Of a stretch of 64,000 nt of DNA, positions 43,503 through 51,998 are shown in pieces. The position numbers and the translations under genes are program-made. The stretch comes from Fibrobacter sp. UWT2 (GTDB lineage: Bacteria > Fibrobacterota > Fibrobacteria > Fibrobacterales > Fibrobacteraceae), in contig NZ_FRBF01000014.1 of assembly GCF_900142545.1 (NCBI RefSeq), positions 22,939 through 86,938 of the forward strand, given 5' to 3'. The notes under the pieces are model-generated. The model was not told the DNA's origin. It searched no databases and saw only the letters and a program-made list of their open reading frames with translations. Within the stretch, counting starts at the first letter, position 1. Each line of letters starts with the position of its first letter.

Positions 43503-43584
43503 TCACACGGATTCGCTCAGGTCTAACGACCTTCGCTGTTTTTTACTTCCGTGAGTACCGTTAGGTACGAACCAATCCGTGTGA
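43503..43584. repeat. Inverted repeat between hsdM and hsdS
   Basis: TCACACGGATT (43503-43513) and AATCCGTGTGA (43574-43584) are perfect 11-base arms about 60 bases apart; TAACG (43524-43528) and CGTTA inside pair as well. It could form an RNA hairpin in the hsdMS transcript or be a recombination site. It begins 3 bases after the hsdM stop. Confidence 0.6.
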
Positions 43585-43587
43585 CAT

Positions 43588-45147
43588 TTATAGTTCAAAT
43601 CCCAGGTTCTTGAAGACTTTGGCGAGTTCCTTTTCGCTTTCTTTTTCGGCCTTGAGGAGGGTGCGCATTTCCGCCTGGAGTTCGCGCATCTTTTCGTCAA
43701 AGTTCACGGCCTCGTCGCGGTTCTTGAATTCGATGTACTTGCTCGGCACGAGCGACCAGTTTTTCGCCTCGATTTCTTTTAGGGTGGCGGTGGCGCAGTA
43801 TTCGGGTTCGTCCTTGATTTTCTGCGTTTGCCATTTGTGGTAAGTGCCGCTGATTTTTGCGATGTCCTCGGCGCTGAACTGGGTGTATTTCTTTTCGAAG
43901 GGTTCGCCCATCTGGCGCAGGTCCATAAAGAGCACTTCGCCTTTGCGGTTACGATACTTGCGCATGGCATCGCCGACCTTGACTTCGCGGGCGGTCTTGT
44001 TGTTGTTCAGAATCCAGAGCGTCACGCTGATGTCGGTGGAATAGAACATGTTGCGGGGCAGAATGAGGATTGCCTCGACCTTGTCGTTCTGCAGGAGTTC
44101 CTTGCGGATTTGCTGTTCGTCGCCTTCGCCGCTGAGCGCACCGTTACTGAGCAAGAAGCCCGCCACGCCGTTTTCGGAGAGTTTCGAGAGGATGTTCAGA
44201 ATCCAACCGTAGTTCGCGTTGCTCGTGGGCGGCACGGTGTAGCCTTTCCAGCGCGGGTCGTCGAGGAGTTCGTTTTCGGCACGCCACGATTTCTGGTTGA
44301 ACGGCGGGTTCGCCATGATAAAGTCGGCTTTCAAATCCTTGTGCTGGTCTTCGGCGAAGGTGTCGGCGGGTTTGTCGCCCAGGTTGCCGGAGATACCGCG
44401 GATGGCGAGGTTCATCTTCGCTAGTTTGTACGTGGTGCCGGTGTATTCCTGGCCATATACGGAGACTTCGCGCTTGTTGCCGTGATGCGCCTCGATAAAC
44501 TTCATGCTCTGCACAAACATGCCGCCCGAACCGCAGCAGGGGTCGTAAATCTTGCCGCGGTAGGGTTCAATCATTTCGGCGATGAGTCCGACGATTGTCT
44601 TGGGCGTATAGAATTCACCCTTGCCCTTGCCTTCGGCGATGGCGAACTTGCCGAGGAAATATTCATAGACGCGGCCAACGACATCCTGTTCCTTGTCCTT
44701 GATGGTGTCGATGCCGTCGATGTCGCTGATGAGCGCCGCGAGTTTCGCGGTGTCGAGCTGCAGGCGCGAGAAATAGTTGTCGGGGAGCGCCCCGCGCAAC
44801 GCCTTGTTCTTCTTTTCTATGTTCGCAAGCGCGGTATCGATCAGGAGCGCAATGTCGCTTTGGCGGGCGTGCTCGATGATAAAGCTCCAGCGGGAAGTTT
44901 CTTCCAGGTAAAAGACGTTGTCCTTGTTGTAGAACTCGGGCATCTCTACGTATTTCTGGCGGCCGGCGGCGATAAGCTTTTCGCGCTGTTCCTCGAACTT
45001 GTCGCTTGCGAACTTGAGGAAGATAAGCGAAAGCACCACGTGCTTGTATTCAGCGGGTTCCACGCTGCCGCGCAACTTGTTCGCAGACTCCCAGAGGGAC
45101 GCCTCTACGGACTTTTCGGGGACGGATTTTTTAGAAACTTTTGGCAT
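43588..45147 (-). CDS. hsdM: Type I DNA methyltransferase HsdM
   Basis: The 519-residue product has the N-terminal HsdM helical domain (LWESANKLRGSVEPAEYKHV), the SAM site YDPCCGSGGMFV at about residue 198 and the catalytic NPPF motif (DFIMANPPFNQKSW), so it methylates adenine N6. It forms the M2S core with HsdS. GC-rich native codons. It is first of the minus-strand island; a weak promoter (CTGTCA and TATTAT, 17 apart) may lie before it. Confidence 0.97.
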   Translation of the reverse strand: MPKVSKKSVPEKSVEASLWESANKLRGSVEPAEYKHVVLSLIFLKFASDKFEEQREKLIAAGRQKYVEMPEFYNKDNVFYLEETSRWSFIIEHARQSDIALLIDTALANIEKKNKALRGALPDNYFSRLQLDTAKLAALISDIDGIDTIKDKEQDVVGRVYEYFLGKFAIAEGKGKGEFYTPKTIVGLIAEMIEPYRGKIYDPCCGSGGMFVQSMKFIEAHHGNKREVSVYGQEYTGTTYKLAKMNLAIRGISGNLGDKPADTFAEDQHKDLKADFIMANPPFNQKSWRAENELLDDPRWKGYTVPPTSNANYGWILNILSKLSENGVAGFLLSNGALSGEGDEQQIRKELLQNDKVEAILILPRNMFYSTDISVTLWILNNNKTAREVKVGDAMRKYRNRKGEVLFMDLRQMGEPFEKKYTQFSAEDIAKISGTYHKWQTQKIKDEPEYCATATLKEIEAKNWSLVPSKYIEFKNRDEAVNFDEKMRELQAEMRTLLKAEKESEKELAKVFKNLGFEL

Positions 45148-45225
45148 AGTGGAAATATATAATAATGGAGTGACAATGAGGTGACAGAAATGGGGTTTTA
45201 GAGGCAGCGCCCCTCTCCAATAAAA

Positions 45226-45510
45226 TCACCCGTAGTATTTCTCGTAAAAGGCCTTGAATGCAGGGATTTCTTCAGCTACGGAATAGGCCGTTTTCATATA
45301 GCGGTTGAACAATAGCGCCTTGAACCCTTCGGGCACGCCGTCATCTTCCCGGAATTCCTTCACGTAGCACCTGTATTCTTCAATCTGGTCTTTGTCGTCG
45401 CCCATGGAGGCGTAACACCGCTCGTAGAACCAGAGCATCGCCTTGTCCTGATCCTTACCCTCGAAGGGATTTTCACTTTCGTTCTTGAAGTATCTGAAGA
45501 ATTGCATCAT
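45226..45510 (-). CDS. Hypothetical 94-residue acidic protein
   Basis: The frame shows GC-rich native codon use and encodes an acidic, aromatic-rich helical protein (KAMLWFYERCYASMGDDKDQ, FKAFYEKYYG at the C-terminus). No known domain and no signal peptide. It lies just upstream of hsdM in the same orientation but ends 78 bases before it; no clear ribosome-binding site. It may be an unrelated neighbour of the island. Confidence 0.5.
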   Translation of the reverse strand: MMQFFRYFKNESENPFEGKDQDKAMLWFYERCYASMGDDKDQIEEYRCYVKEFREDDGVPEGFKALLFNRYMKTAYSVAEEIPAFKAFYEKYYG

Positions 45511-45546
45511 GAAAAATATACATCAAAAAAAATCCGAACGGGCCTA

Positions 45547-45597
45547 TTGACAAACTTGATTTTTGAATTTATATTGTAGTGCACAAGTGTGTAGTCT
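45547..45597 (+). promoter_or_regulatory. Sigma-70 promoter with conserved start-site block
   Basis: TTGACA (45547-45552) and TATATT (45570-45575) are 17 bases apart. The following GTAGTGCACAAGTGTGTAG closely matches the block after the promoter at 884. It lies about 150 bases before the repeat-protein gene. Confidence 0.6.
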
Positions 45598-45753
45598 TTA
45601 GTATGGTTCTGTCAAGTCATTCAGTATTTTTTTCCAAAACTGCGGGTTAACTGCATTCTGGCTGCGGTTTCGGATGGGCTGACGTATTTTTGATTCCTTT
45701 TTCGTAAAGAATAAAGTATTTTAGGGATAATCCAGGAAGACTGTGGAGGCGTT

Positions 45754-46101
45754 ATGTCATCAGAAGTAAGAATCTATAAAGGCCATTATACCAGCGGATC
45801 TGCCGTTTGGACTTTTGCGGATAACCGTTTGTACTCTGGTCATTATGCCAGCGGTACGGCTGCGTATTGCTTTGACAATGGTCGCATTTACAAGGGCCAT
45901 TACGCTAGCGGCACTTCGGAATGGTGTGTAAAAGACAATCGCATTTATGCGGGACATTATGCCAGCGGCACTGCGGAATACTGCATTGACGATGGCCGAA
46001 TTTTCGAAGGTCATTATGCCAGTGGTTCCGCTATTGCTTGCGTTGATAAGGCTCGGGATTTGCCTCTTTACGTGCTTGCCTTTGTGGCGACGTTGTTTTG
46101 A
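45754..46101 (+). CDS. Protein with five 19-residue repeats
   Basis: The 115-residue product has five tandem copies of a 19-residue unit, consensus RIYxGHYASGTAxYCxDxG, at residues 6-100, followed by a hydrophobic tail (LPLYVLAFVATLF) that could insert in a membrane. The repeats recall MORN-like beta-hairpins but do not match a family I know. There is no N-terminal signal peptide. GGAGG precedes the ATG. The last repeats keep a Cys at the same place, so disulfides or metal binding are possible. Confidence 0.65.
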   Translation: MSSEVRIYKGHYTSGSAVWTFADNRLYSGHYASGTAAYCFDNGRIYKGHYASGTSEWCVKDNRIYAGHYASGTAEYCIDDGRIFEGHYASGSAIACVDKARDLPLYVLAFVATLF

Positions 46102-46217
46102 TTAATAATCCAAATTTTATTCCGAATAGGAAAAAGGGGCTTTTTGCTAACCGAGGTCCCGTGCAAATATAACAAAATTCCACAAAAAAGCGATAATAAA
46201 ATAAAAACGGGATTATT

Positions 46218-47045
46218 ATGCAAAAAATCAATTATAGACAGTTGAACGTTACCGTATTCCAGGACACTGCAGAACATTGCCGTACCAACGCGCGGCTCCG
46301 CGAATCCATCGCGCAATCCAGACAGGCGCAAAAGTTCACGGGCGAATGCGAATCTGTCACCGTCGAAAACCGCAACATTTATGCGGAGCAGGCCAAGGTC
46401 ATTGTTTCACAAAAGCGAACATTCGAAGCGGCGCAGGCATACGCAGGCACCAAAGTCGCAGCACTCAACTTTGCATCGGCTTCGTGCCCGGGCGGCGGCG
46501 TCACAACGGGGGCAGGCGCCCAAGAAGAAAGCCTTTGCAGGTGTTCGACTTTGTACGACTGCCTCAACGATCAAAAAATGTGGGAACTTTTCTACGAGCC
46601 GCATCGCCGTCAAAGAAATTCGCTGCACACCGATGACTGCATTTACACGCCGGGCGTAACCGTATTCAAGACCGACGTTTCGGCCCCTGAATTGCTCAGC
46701 GAAACGGACTGGTACAATGTAGATATCATCACGTGCGCGGCGCCGAACCTGGGCTACAGCGACGTCACAATTTCAGACGAGGCGCTCAAGCAACTCCACA
46801 TCAAGCGACTCCGCCGCATTCTGGATATCGCCATTTTCAACAAAGTAGAAAACATCGTGCTAGGGGCATTCGGTTGCGGGGCATTCATGAACGACCCGAA
46901 AATCGTGGCAAGCGCCACCGCCGAGGTCATCAAGGATTACCTTTTCGCCTTCAAGACGATCGAGTTCGCGGTATTCTGCCGCCCCGGTTTTGAACAGAAC
47001 TACAGGGAATTCAGCAAAATCAACTCAACCATTCTCGAAAAATAA
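46218..47045 (+). CDS. PARG-like protein (TIGR02452/DUF2263 family)
   Basis: The 275-residue product contains the bacterial poly(ADP-ribose) glycohydrolase signature: GGG at 92-94 and QEE at 102-104 (PGGGVTTGAGAQEESL). The family (TIGR02452) has a macro fold and removes ADP-ribose. The C-terminal NIVLGAFGCGAFMNDP is the second conserved loop. Cytoplasmic. It is followed 15 bases downstream by a macro-domain gene, so the two form an operon. Confidence 0.88.
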   Translation: MQKINYRQLNVTVFQDTAEHCRTNARLRESIAQSRQAQKFTGECESVTVENRNIYAEQAKVIVSQKRTFEAAQAYAGTKVAALNFASASCPGGGVTTGAGAQEESLCRCSTLYDCLNDQKMWELFYEPHRRQRNSLHTDDCIYTPGVTVFKTDVSAPELLSETDWYNVDIITCAAPNLGYSDVTISDEALKQLHIKRLRRILDIAIFNKVENIVLGAFGCGAFMNDPKIVASATAEVIKDYLFAFKTIEFAVFCRPGFEQNYREFSKINSTILEK

Positions 47046-47060
47046 TGTATTTTAAGTGAT

Positions 47061-48080
47061 ATGCCCTTAAAGATTGTTCGTAACGACATCACCAAAGTCA
47101 AGGCCGATGCCATCGTGAATTCCGCAAACAAGAACCCGATTTGCGGAGGTGGCACCGAATACCATATTTACCAGGCGGCAGGTTACGACAATCTCTTAAA
47201 GGCACGCGAACAAGTCGGCGCCCTGAACGTGGCCGAAGTTGCGGTCACGCCCGCATTCGCACTGAACGCCAAGTACATCATCCACACCGTAGGCCCCATG
47301 TGGAACGGCGGTGTTTCCGGTGAAACATTCGCGCTCGAAAATTGCTACACGCACGCCCTCGAAAAAGCGAAAGAACTCGGCTGCAGCTCCATCGCGTTTC
47401 CGCTCATTTCTAGTGGCGTATTCAGGTTCCCCAAAGACAGCGCATTAAAAATCGCCTTAAAGGCCATCGGCGACTTTTTGCAGACAAACGAAATAGATGT
47501 GCAGCTAGTCGTATTCGACCGCAAATCCTTCGAAGTCTCCGAAGACCTGTACAGTGACATTCACGCCTACATCGATGATAATTACGTACAAGATAAATAC
47601 GACGATGTACATGATTATGTAAGGCAACGATGGAACGAAAGGGTATTCGCCTATTGTGACATTGAAGAAATGTCGAACGCAGTGGCTCCCGAAGCAGATG
47701 GTCTGCACACCGAGAGCCTCGACGACATCCTTGCGAAACCGGGTGAAACTTTCTGCGACAAGCTCTTCCATTTGATTCACGAAAAGAACCTGGACGATGT
47801 CGATGTCTACAAGCGCGCAAACCTGGACCGCAAACATTTCTCCAAAATCCGCAGCAACGTAGACTACAAGCCCACAAAAAAGACGGCACTCGCGCTCGCC
47901 ATCGCGCTCCACCTGAATCTAGACGAAACAGCCGACCTGCTTTCCCGCGCAGGGTTAGCGCTCTCCCCCTCCAACAAGGGCGACCTGATCGTTTCCTATT
48001 TCATCGAGCGCGAAAAGTACGACATTTGGGAAATCAACAGCTATCTCTTTAAATTCGGCCAGCCCTCCCTCGGCGCATAA
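47061..48080 (+). CDS. Macro-domain protein with C-terminal HTH-like domain
   Basis: The 339-residue product has a macro domain at residues 1-160 (DAIVNSANKNPICGGGTEY, FPLISSGVFRFP), which binds ADP-ribose or removes it from proteins or RNA. Residues about 160-240 are helical, and 250-325 look like an XRE-type helix-turn-helix (KHFSKIRSNVDYKPTKKTAL, ETADLLSRAGL). The combination suggests a DNA-binding sensor of ADP-ribose. No DarT-like toxin is next to it. Confidence 0.85.
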   Translation: MPLKIVRNDITKVKADAIVNSANKNPICGGGTEYHIYQAAGYDNLLKAREQVGALNVAEVAVTPAFALNAKYIIHTVGPMWNGGVSGETFALENCYTHALEKAKELGCSSIAFPLISSGVFRFPKDSALKIALKAIGDFLQTNEIDVQLVVFDRKSFEVSEDLYSDIHAYIDDNYVQDKYDDVHDYVRQRWNERVFAYCDIEEMSNAVAPEADGLHTESLDDILAKPGETFCDKLFHLIHEKNLDDVDVYKRANLDRKHFSKIRSNVDYKPTKKTALALAIALHLNLDETADLLSRAGLALSPSNKGDLIVSYFIEREKYDIWEINSYLFKFGQPSLGA

Positions 48081-48198
48081 CCGCCAAATTCGCCTTTTTT
48101 AAATGTCGCCTGCCAGGCGACCAATTTCGCCTTTACAGCATCTATAATTGTTTCCGTTCACCCTAAAAAGCCGCACAAATAGCGGCACGGAGGCAATC

Positions 48199-48849
48199 AT
48201 GAAAAAAGGACTCACCGAAATCGTATTCATCCTCGACCGCAGCGGATCCATGAGCGGGCTCGAAAAAGACACCATCGGGGGCTTCAACAGCACCATCGAA
48301 AAGCAGAAGCAGGAATCTGGCGAGGCATACGTCTCCACTGTTCTCTTCGACACCGAAATGGAAGTACTCCACGACCGCGTTCCGCTCGCAAACATCGCAC
48401 CGCTCACCGACAAGGAATACTACGCCCGCGGCTGCACCGCCCTGCTCGACGCTATCGGCGGCGCCATTCACCACATCGGAAACGTGCACAAATACGCCCG
48501 CGAAGAAGACCGCCCCGAAAAAACGATCTTCGTCATCACCACCGACGGCTACGAAAATGCAAGCCATAAGTATTCCGCCGAACGCGTAAAGCAGATGATC
48601 GAACGCCAAAAAGAAAAATACGGCTGGGAATTCATCTTCCTCGGCGCAAACATCGACGCCATCGAAACCGCCAGGAACTTCGGCATCGACGAATCCCGCG
48701 CCGCGAACTTCGTAAACGACGAACCAGGAATAGGCGTTATGTACGAGGCGCAATGCTGCCTCATGAGCGACATCCGCAACAACCGCGTCAACGAACGCCA
48801 GTGGAAAAAGTACGTAGACGCCGACTACAATCGTCGAAGCAAGAGGTAA
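48199..48849 (+). CDS. VWA-domain protein
   Basis: The 216-residue product is a von Willebrand A domain with an intact metal site: DRSGSMSG at residues 12-19, a Thr in RGCTALLDAIGG and an Asp in VITTDGYENA. There is no signal peptide or membrane anchor, so it is a cytoplasmic adaptor binding partners through a divalent metal. An ACGGAGG site fixes the start. It follows the ADP-ribose operon by 118 bases, perhaps in the same transcript. Confidence 0.85.
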   Translation: MKKGLTEIVFILDRSGSMSGLEKDTIGGFNSTIEKQKQESGEAYVSTVLFDTEMEVLHDRVPLANIAPLTDKEYYARGCTALLDAIGGAIHHIGNVHKYAREEDRPEKTIFVITTDGYENASHKYSAERVKQMIERQKEKYGWEFIFLGANIDAIETARNFGIDESRAANFVNDEPGIGVMYEAQCCLMSDIRNNRVNERQWKKYVDADYNRRSKR

Positions 48850-48878
48850 AGCTATAGCTTTTTCCTATATTGTTTCGC

Positions 48879-49673
48879 ATGAAACTGACTCAATTTTTTT
48901 CCAGCGCCTGCGCCATAGTCTTTATGGCGGGCGCTTTGACTTATGCCGCTGCAAAAAACGCCACCCCGGCCTACAACGAAGACATTAAAATCGTCAAGGT
49001 AAACGACAGCAATTTCGAAAGTGAAATTCTGAAATCCAAGAAGCCGGTGATTCTGGAAATTTCTTCGACCAGCTGCCCGCCGTGCCTCATCATGATCCCG
49101 ACACTCATCGGCATCGCGAAAAACTACAGCGACATCAAAATCGCCTCGGTCGGCATCGACGAACCGGGCATCGAAAAAATAAAGGCATCGCTCCCGATCC
49201 AGGCCTTCCCCACTTTCTTCCTCATCAAGGACGGCAAGATTGTGAACAAATTAGTCGGCGCCGTCAAAGAAGAAGAATTGCTCGCGGCCTTGCAGTACAC
49301 GCCTAAAAAAGGTGCCGCCAAGCCCGCCAAAAAAGCAAAGAATTCCCCGAAGAACCTTGTGTGCAAAACGCCCGGTCAGTTCAACGGCCTCAAAAATCTG
49401 GTCACGATCTCGTTCGTATTCGGCGCCACCGAAATCGAAAATGTCGACATCGTAACCGACGTATTCGTACCGCCCGAAATGAGCGACAGACGCGAACAGA
49501 TGATCGAACACGTGCGCGCCAGCGGCAAGGGCGAGGTGGAGCCCACCATGACCGGGTTCCGCATGCACATCGACAACAACTGCCGATTCATGAAGGCTAT
49601 GGACATGAAACGCACCTCGACTTACGGCGAGATGCGTGCTGGCCTTGAACTGCAAGGCTTCACCTGCGAATAA
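48879..49673 (+). CDS. Exported thioredoxin-fold protein with extra C-terminal domain
   Basis: The 264-residue product has a signal peptide (cut near TYAAA-KNA) and a thioredoxin domain with active site CPPC at residues 66-69 (STSCPPCLIM) and the cis-Pro loop QAFPTFFL. Residues about 160-264 (PKNLVCKTPGQFNGLKNLV onward) form an extra domain with three Cys that I do not recognise. It probably works in the periplasm as a disulfide reductase or isomerase. Confidence 0.8.
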   Translation: MKLTQFFSSACAIVFMAGALTYAAAKNATPAYNEDIKIVKVNDSNFESEILKSKKPVILEISSTSCPPCLIMIPTLIGIAKNYSDIKIASVGIDEPGIEKIKASLPIQAFPTFFLIKDGKIVNKLVGAVKEEELLAALQYTPKKGAAKPAKKAKNSPKNLVCKTPGQFNGLKNLVTISFVFGATEIENVDIVTDVFVPPEMSDRREQMIEHVRASGKGEVEPTMTGFRMHIDNNCRFMKAMDMKRTSTYGEMRAGLELQGFTCE

Positions 49674-49678
49674 AGCAA

Positions 49679-51556
49679 TTATTTTTCGTACCTTACATAC
49701 GCAAAGCGCTTGCTGTCGGGGGCCCAGGAATTCACATTAATTGTTCCCTGGCCGCCGAACAGCTTGAGGATCGTACGCGGCTCGCTCCAGCCGGTTTTAT
49801 CGCTACCCGTCATCAGGCGGATTTCCACATTCTTGTTCGGAACATGTTCGCCGGGGCGCACGTCGCGCTCATGGTAGGCAAGCATCACGACCTTCGTGCG
49901 GTCGGGCGAAATGTGCGGGAACCAAGTGTTCCAATGCGCATCGAAAGTCATCTGCGTCTGCTCGGAACCGTCGGCCTTCATGCGCCACGCCTGCATACGG
50001 CCGGTGCGCACTGAATTGAACCAGATGTATTCGCCGTCGCAGTCATATTCCGGGCCATCGTTCAAGCCGAATGCTGTCGTAAGTTGCGTTTCATTGCCTC
50101 CGGCCGCAGGAATGGTGTAGATATCGTATTCGCCATTACGTTCGGCGCAGTAGGCGAGCGTTTTCCCATCCGTCGTAATCCCGTGAAGGTAGCTTGGGGC
50201 TAGGGGAGTCACCAGTTCCGGCACGCGGCCGTCAAAGAAAATCTTGTAAATGCGCGAAAGCCCGTCTTCCTTGGTGTGGTGGCTTACGAAAAGTCCCAAG
50301 TTATCGGGCGAAAGCACGTGGTCGTTGTTGCAGTTGTCCACGAAGTAACTCGGCACTTCGCTCACGTCGCCCGAGGCAATCTCGTATTTATAGATGCGAC
50401 CTTCGCTATTGAAAGAGAGGAATTTTCCGTCGGCGCTCCAGTTGGGCGCCTCAATGACGCGGTCAAATTCCTTGAGCAGTTTTGTTTCACCGGAAACAAT
50501 ATCGAAAACCTCAAGATAGGACTTGTTGCCGCTGCGGTCCCAAATCTGAGCGGGGGAGAGCTCGAACGGGTAAGACACACCCCAATTTGCCCGGAGCGAA
50601 TCCATCTGCGTCATCATCTGCATCGTTTTGCTATGCGGGATTTCGGCACATTCCTTCAGTCCCTTTTCAAGGGCGGCCTTGCAAGCAAGCACCTCGTACT
50701 CGTAGCAGTTTTTGATTCGTGGGGGAGTCTTGGATTCCACCATCTGCCCGGCAACGTCAAAAAGCTGGATTTCGACCATGTCGTTCAGGTTCTGCACACG
50801 GATGAACCCATCCGTACCGTAAATGACACCTTCGTTTTTAAGGGGCGCCACCATCGAAGTTTTCAAATGCGCCACCTGGCCGTTTGCATAAACCAGGTCA
50901 ATCCAGTCCGTGGCATCCACACCCGTGTGGAACTTGACGCAGTGGGTCTTGGTCTCCACGATATGATTTTCGACACCGGCAATTTCAGCATCCGTCAAAA
51001 AGATATCCGCAAAAGTCAGGCTATAAATGCCCAGGTCCAAAAGGGCGCCACCCGCCAGAGCCGGGTTACGCAATCGCTCGATATGCGAAAGCGGCATCGA
51101 AAAGTCGGCTTCCACACCTTTCACCTTCCCGATCTTGCCCCCGGCAATCCAGTCCTTGACCATCTGCACCGCCGGTAAAAAACGAGTCCACATCGCCTCG
51201 CTCAGGAACACGCCCTTCTCTTCGGCAAGGGCTACCACCTCGGAAGCCATCAGCGCATTGGCCGTAAACGCCTTTTCGACCAGCAGGTTTTTACCATGTT
51301 CCAGGCAAAGCAGAATATTGTTGTAATGCTCGGAGTGGGGGGTAGCCACATAAATCAGGTCCACCTGGGGATCCTGCACCAAATCCAGGTAGCTGCCGTA
51401 CGCGCGACCAAAGCCATATTCTTTAGCAAATTTTTCTGCCTTATCCAATGAACGGGATGCCACAGCGTAAGCTTCTACGCCGCGATCTTCAATCGCCTTG
51501 ACCGCCGCAGCCATCTTCGTCGCAATATGGCCACATCCGAGAATTGCAAATTTCAT
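49679..51556 (-). CDS. Fusion of Gfo/Idh/MocA oxidoreductase and TolB-like beta-propeller
   Basis: The 625-residue product has an N-terminal Rossmann domain (AILGCGHIATKMAAAVKAI; EHGKNLLVEKAFTANA, with the conserved EKPF-type Lys) and the alpha/beta domain of Gfo/Idh/MocA dehydrogenases to about residue 330. From about 340 on, repeats such as APNWSADGKFLSFNSEGRIY and DIYTIPAAGGNETQLTTAFG form a TolB/PD40 beta-propeller. No signal peptide, so cytoplasmic. The enzyme probably oxidises a sugar or cyclitol; the propeller is like those of oligogalacturonate lyases. The fusion is unusual. Confidence 0.8.
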   Translation of the reverse strand: MKFAILGCGHIATKMAAAVKAIEDRGVEAYAVASRSLDKAEKFAKEYGFGRAYGSYLDLVQDPQVDLIYVATPHSEHYNNILLCLEHGKNLLVEKAFTANALMASEVVALAEEKGVFLSEAMWTRFLPAVQMVKDWIAGGKIGKVKGVEADFSMPLSHIERLRNPALAGGALLDLGIYSLTFADIFLTDAEIAGVENHIVETKTHCVKFHTGVDATDWIDLVYANGQVAHLKTSMVAPLKNEGVIYGTDGFIRVQNLNDMVEIQLFDVAGQMVESKTPPRIKNCYEYEVLACKAALEKGLKECAEIPHSKTMQMMTQMDSLRANWGVSYPFELSPAQIWDRSGNKSYLEVFDIVSGETKLLKEFDRVIEAPNWSADGKFLSFNSEGRIYKYEIASGDVSEVPSYFVDNCNNDHVLSPDNLGLFVSHHTKEDGLSRIYKIFFDGRVPELVTPLAPSYLHGITTDGKTLAYCAERNGEYDIYTIPAAGGNETQLTTAFGLNDGPEYDCDGEYIWFNSVRTGRMQAWRMKADGSEQTQMTFDAHWNTWFPHISPDRTKVVMLAYHERDVRPGEHVPNKNVEIRLMTGSDKTGWSEPRTILKLFGGQGTINVNSWAPDSKRFAYVRYEK

Positions 51557-51998
51557 AAAAACCTCACTACTTAATATAGACTAGTTTAGGCGATCCGTGC
51601 CTAAAAAAATCACCTATAAATGGACTCAATCGTATACATCAACAGCCGGTTTTCTGCTGTTGATAAGTTCAGATTTTCCACCATCATCCATTTACACCTA
51701 TCAACAGGTGTGTTAATATAGAGTTTATATTATGTTAATATGCATAAGTAGCGATTTTTCAATTCAAACACATTATCCACAAATGTGCAAATTTGTTTCA
51801 CGTGAAACTTTCGTTTTTTTGAAATTTTTGGTGGACTAAATTTTGTCTGTTGATACAGCGTCGACATTTATCCCAAATTTATTCACTATATTGAAAGATG
51901 TTGAAGATTTTGCAACGATGGTTGTTAATAGGATGTTTACAAAATTTATCAACAAAAGGCGACCTTTCATGGTGGAAAAAAAGTTTTTCTAGAAAAAA
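51557..51998. other. AT-rich intergenic region, candidate replication origin element
   Basis: There is no gene here. A consensus DnaA box TTATCCACA lies at 51773-51781, near-matches TGTTGATAA (51659) and TTATCAACA (51942) at both ends, and a parS site at 51794. Two hairpins stand out: TCAACAGC/GCTGTTGA (51639-51663) and ACACCT/AGGTGT (51694-51711). The right third is A/T-rich and could melt. Confidence 0.4.
51794..51809. promoter_or_regulatory. parS site 1
   Basis: TGTTTCACGTGAAACT matches the ParB-binding consensus at 15 of 16 positions and lies 13 bases after a DnaA box. Confidence 0.8.

Noticed and set aside
47061..48080. DarG-type antitoxin
   Set aside because: No DarT-like gene is adjacent and the C-terminal half looks like an HTH, not the DarG C-terminal domain.
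48105..48121. Terminator after the macro-domain gene
   Set aside because: A 7-base-pair hairpin (GTCGCCT/AGGCGAC) is present but no run of T follows it.
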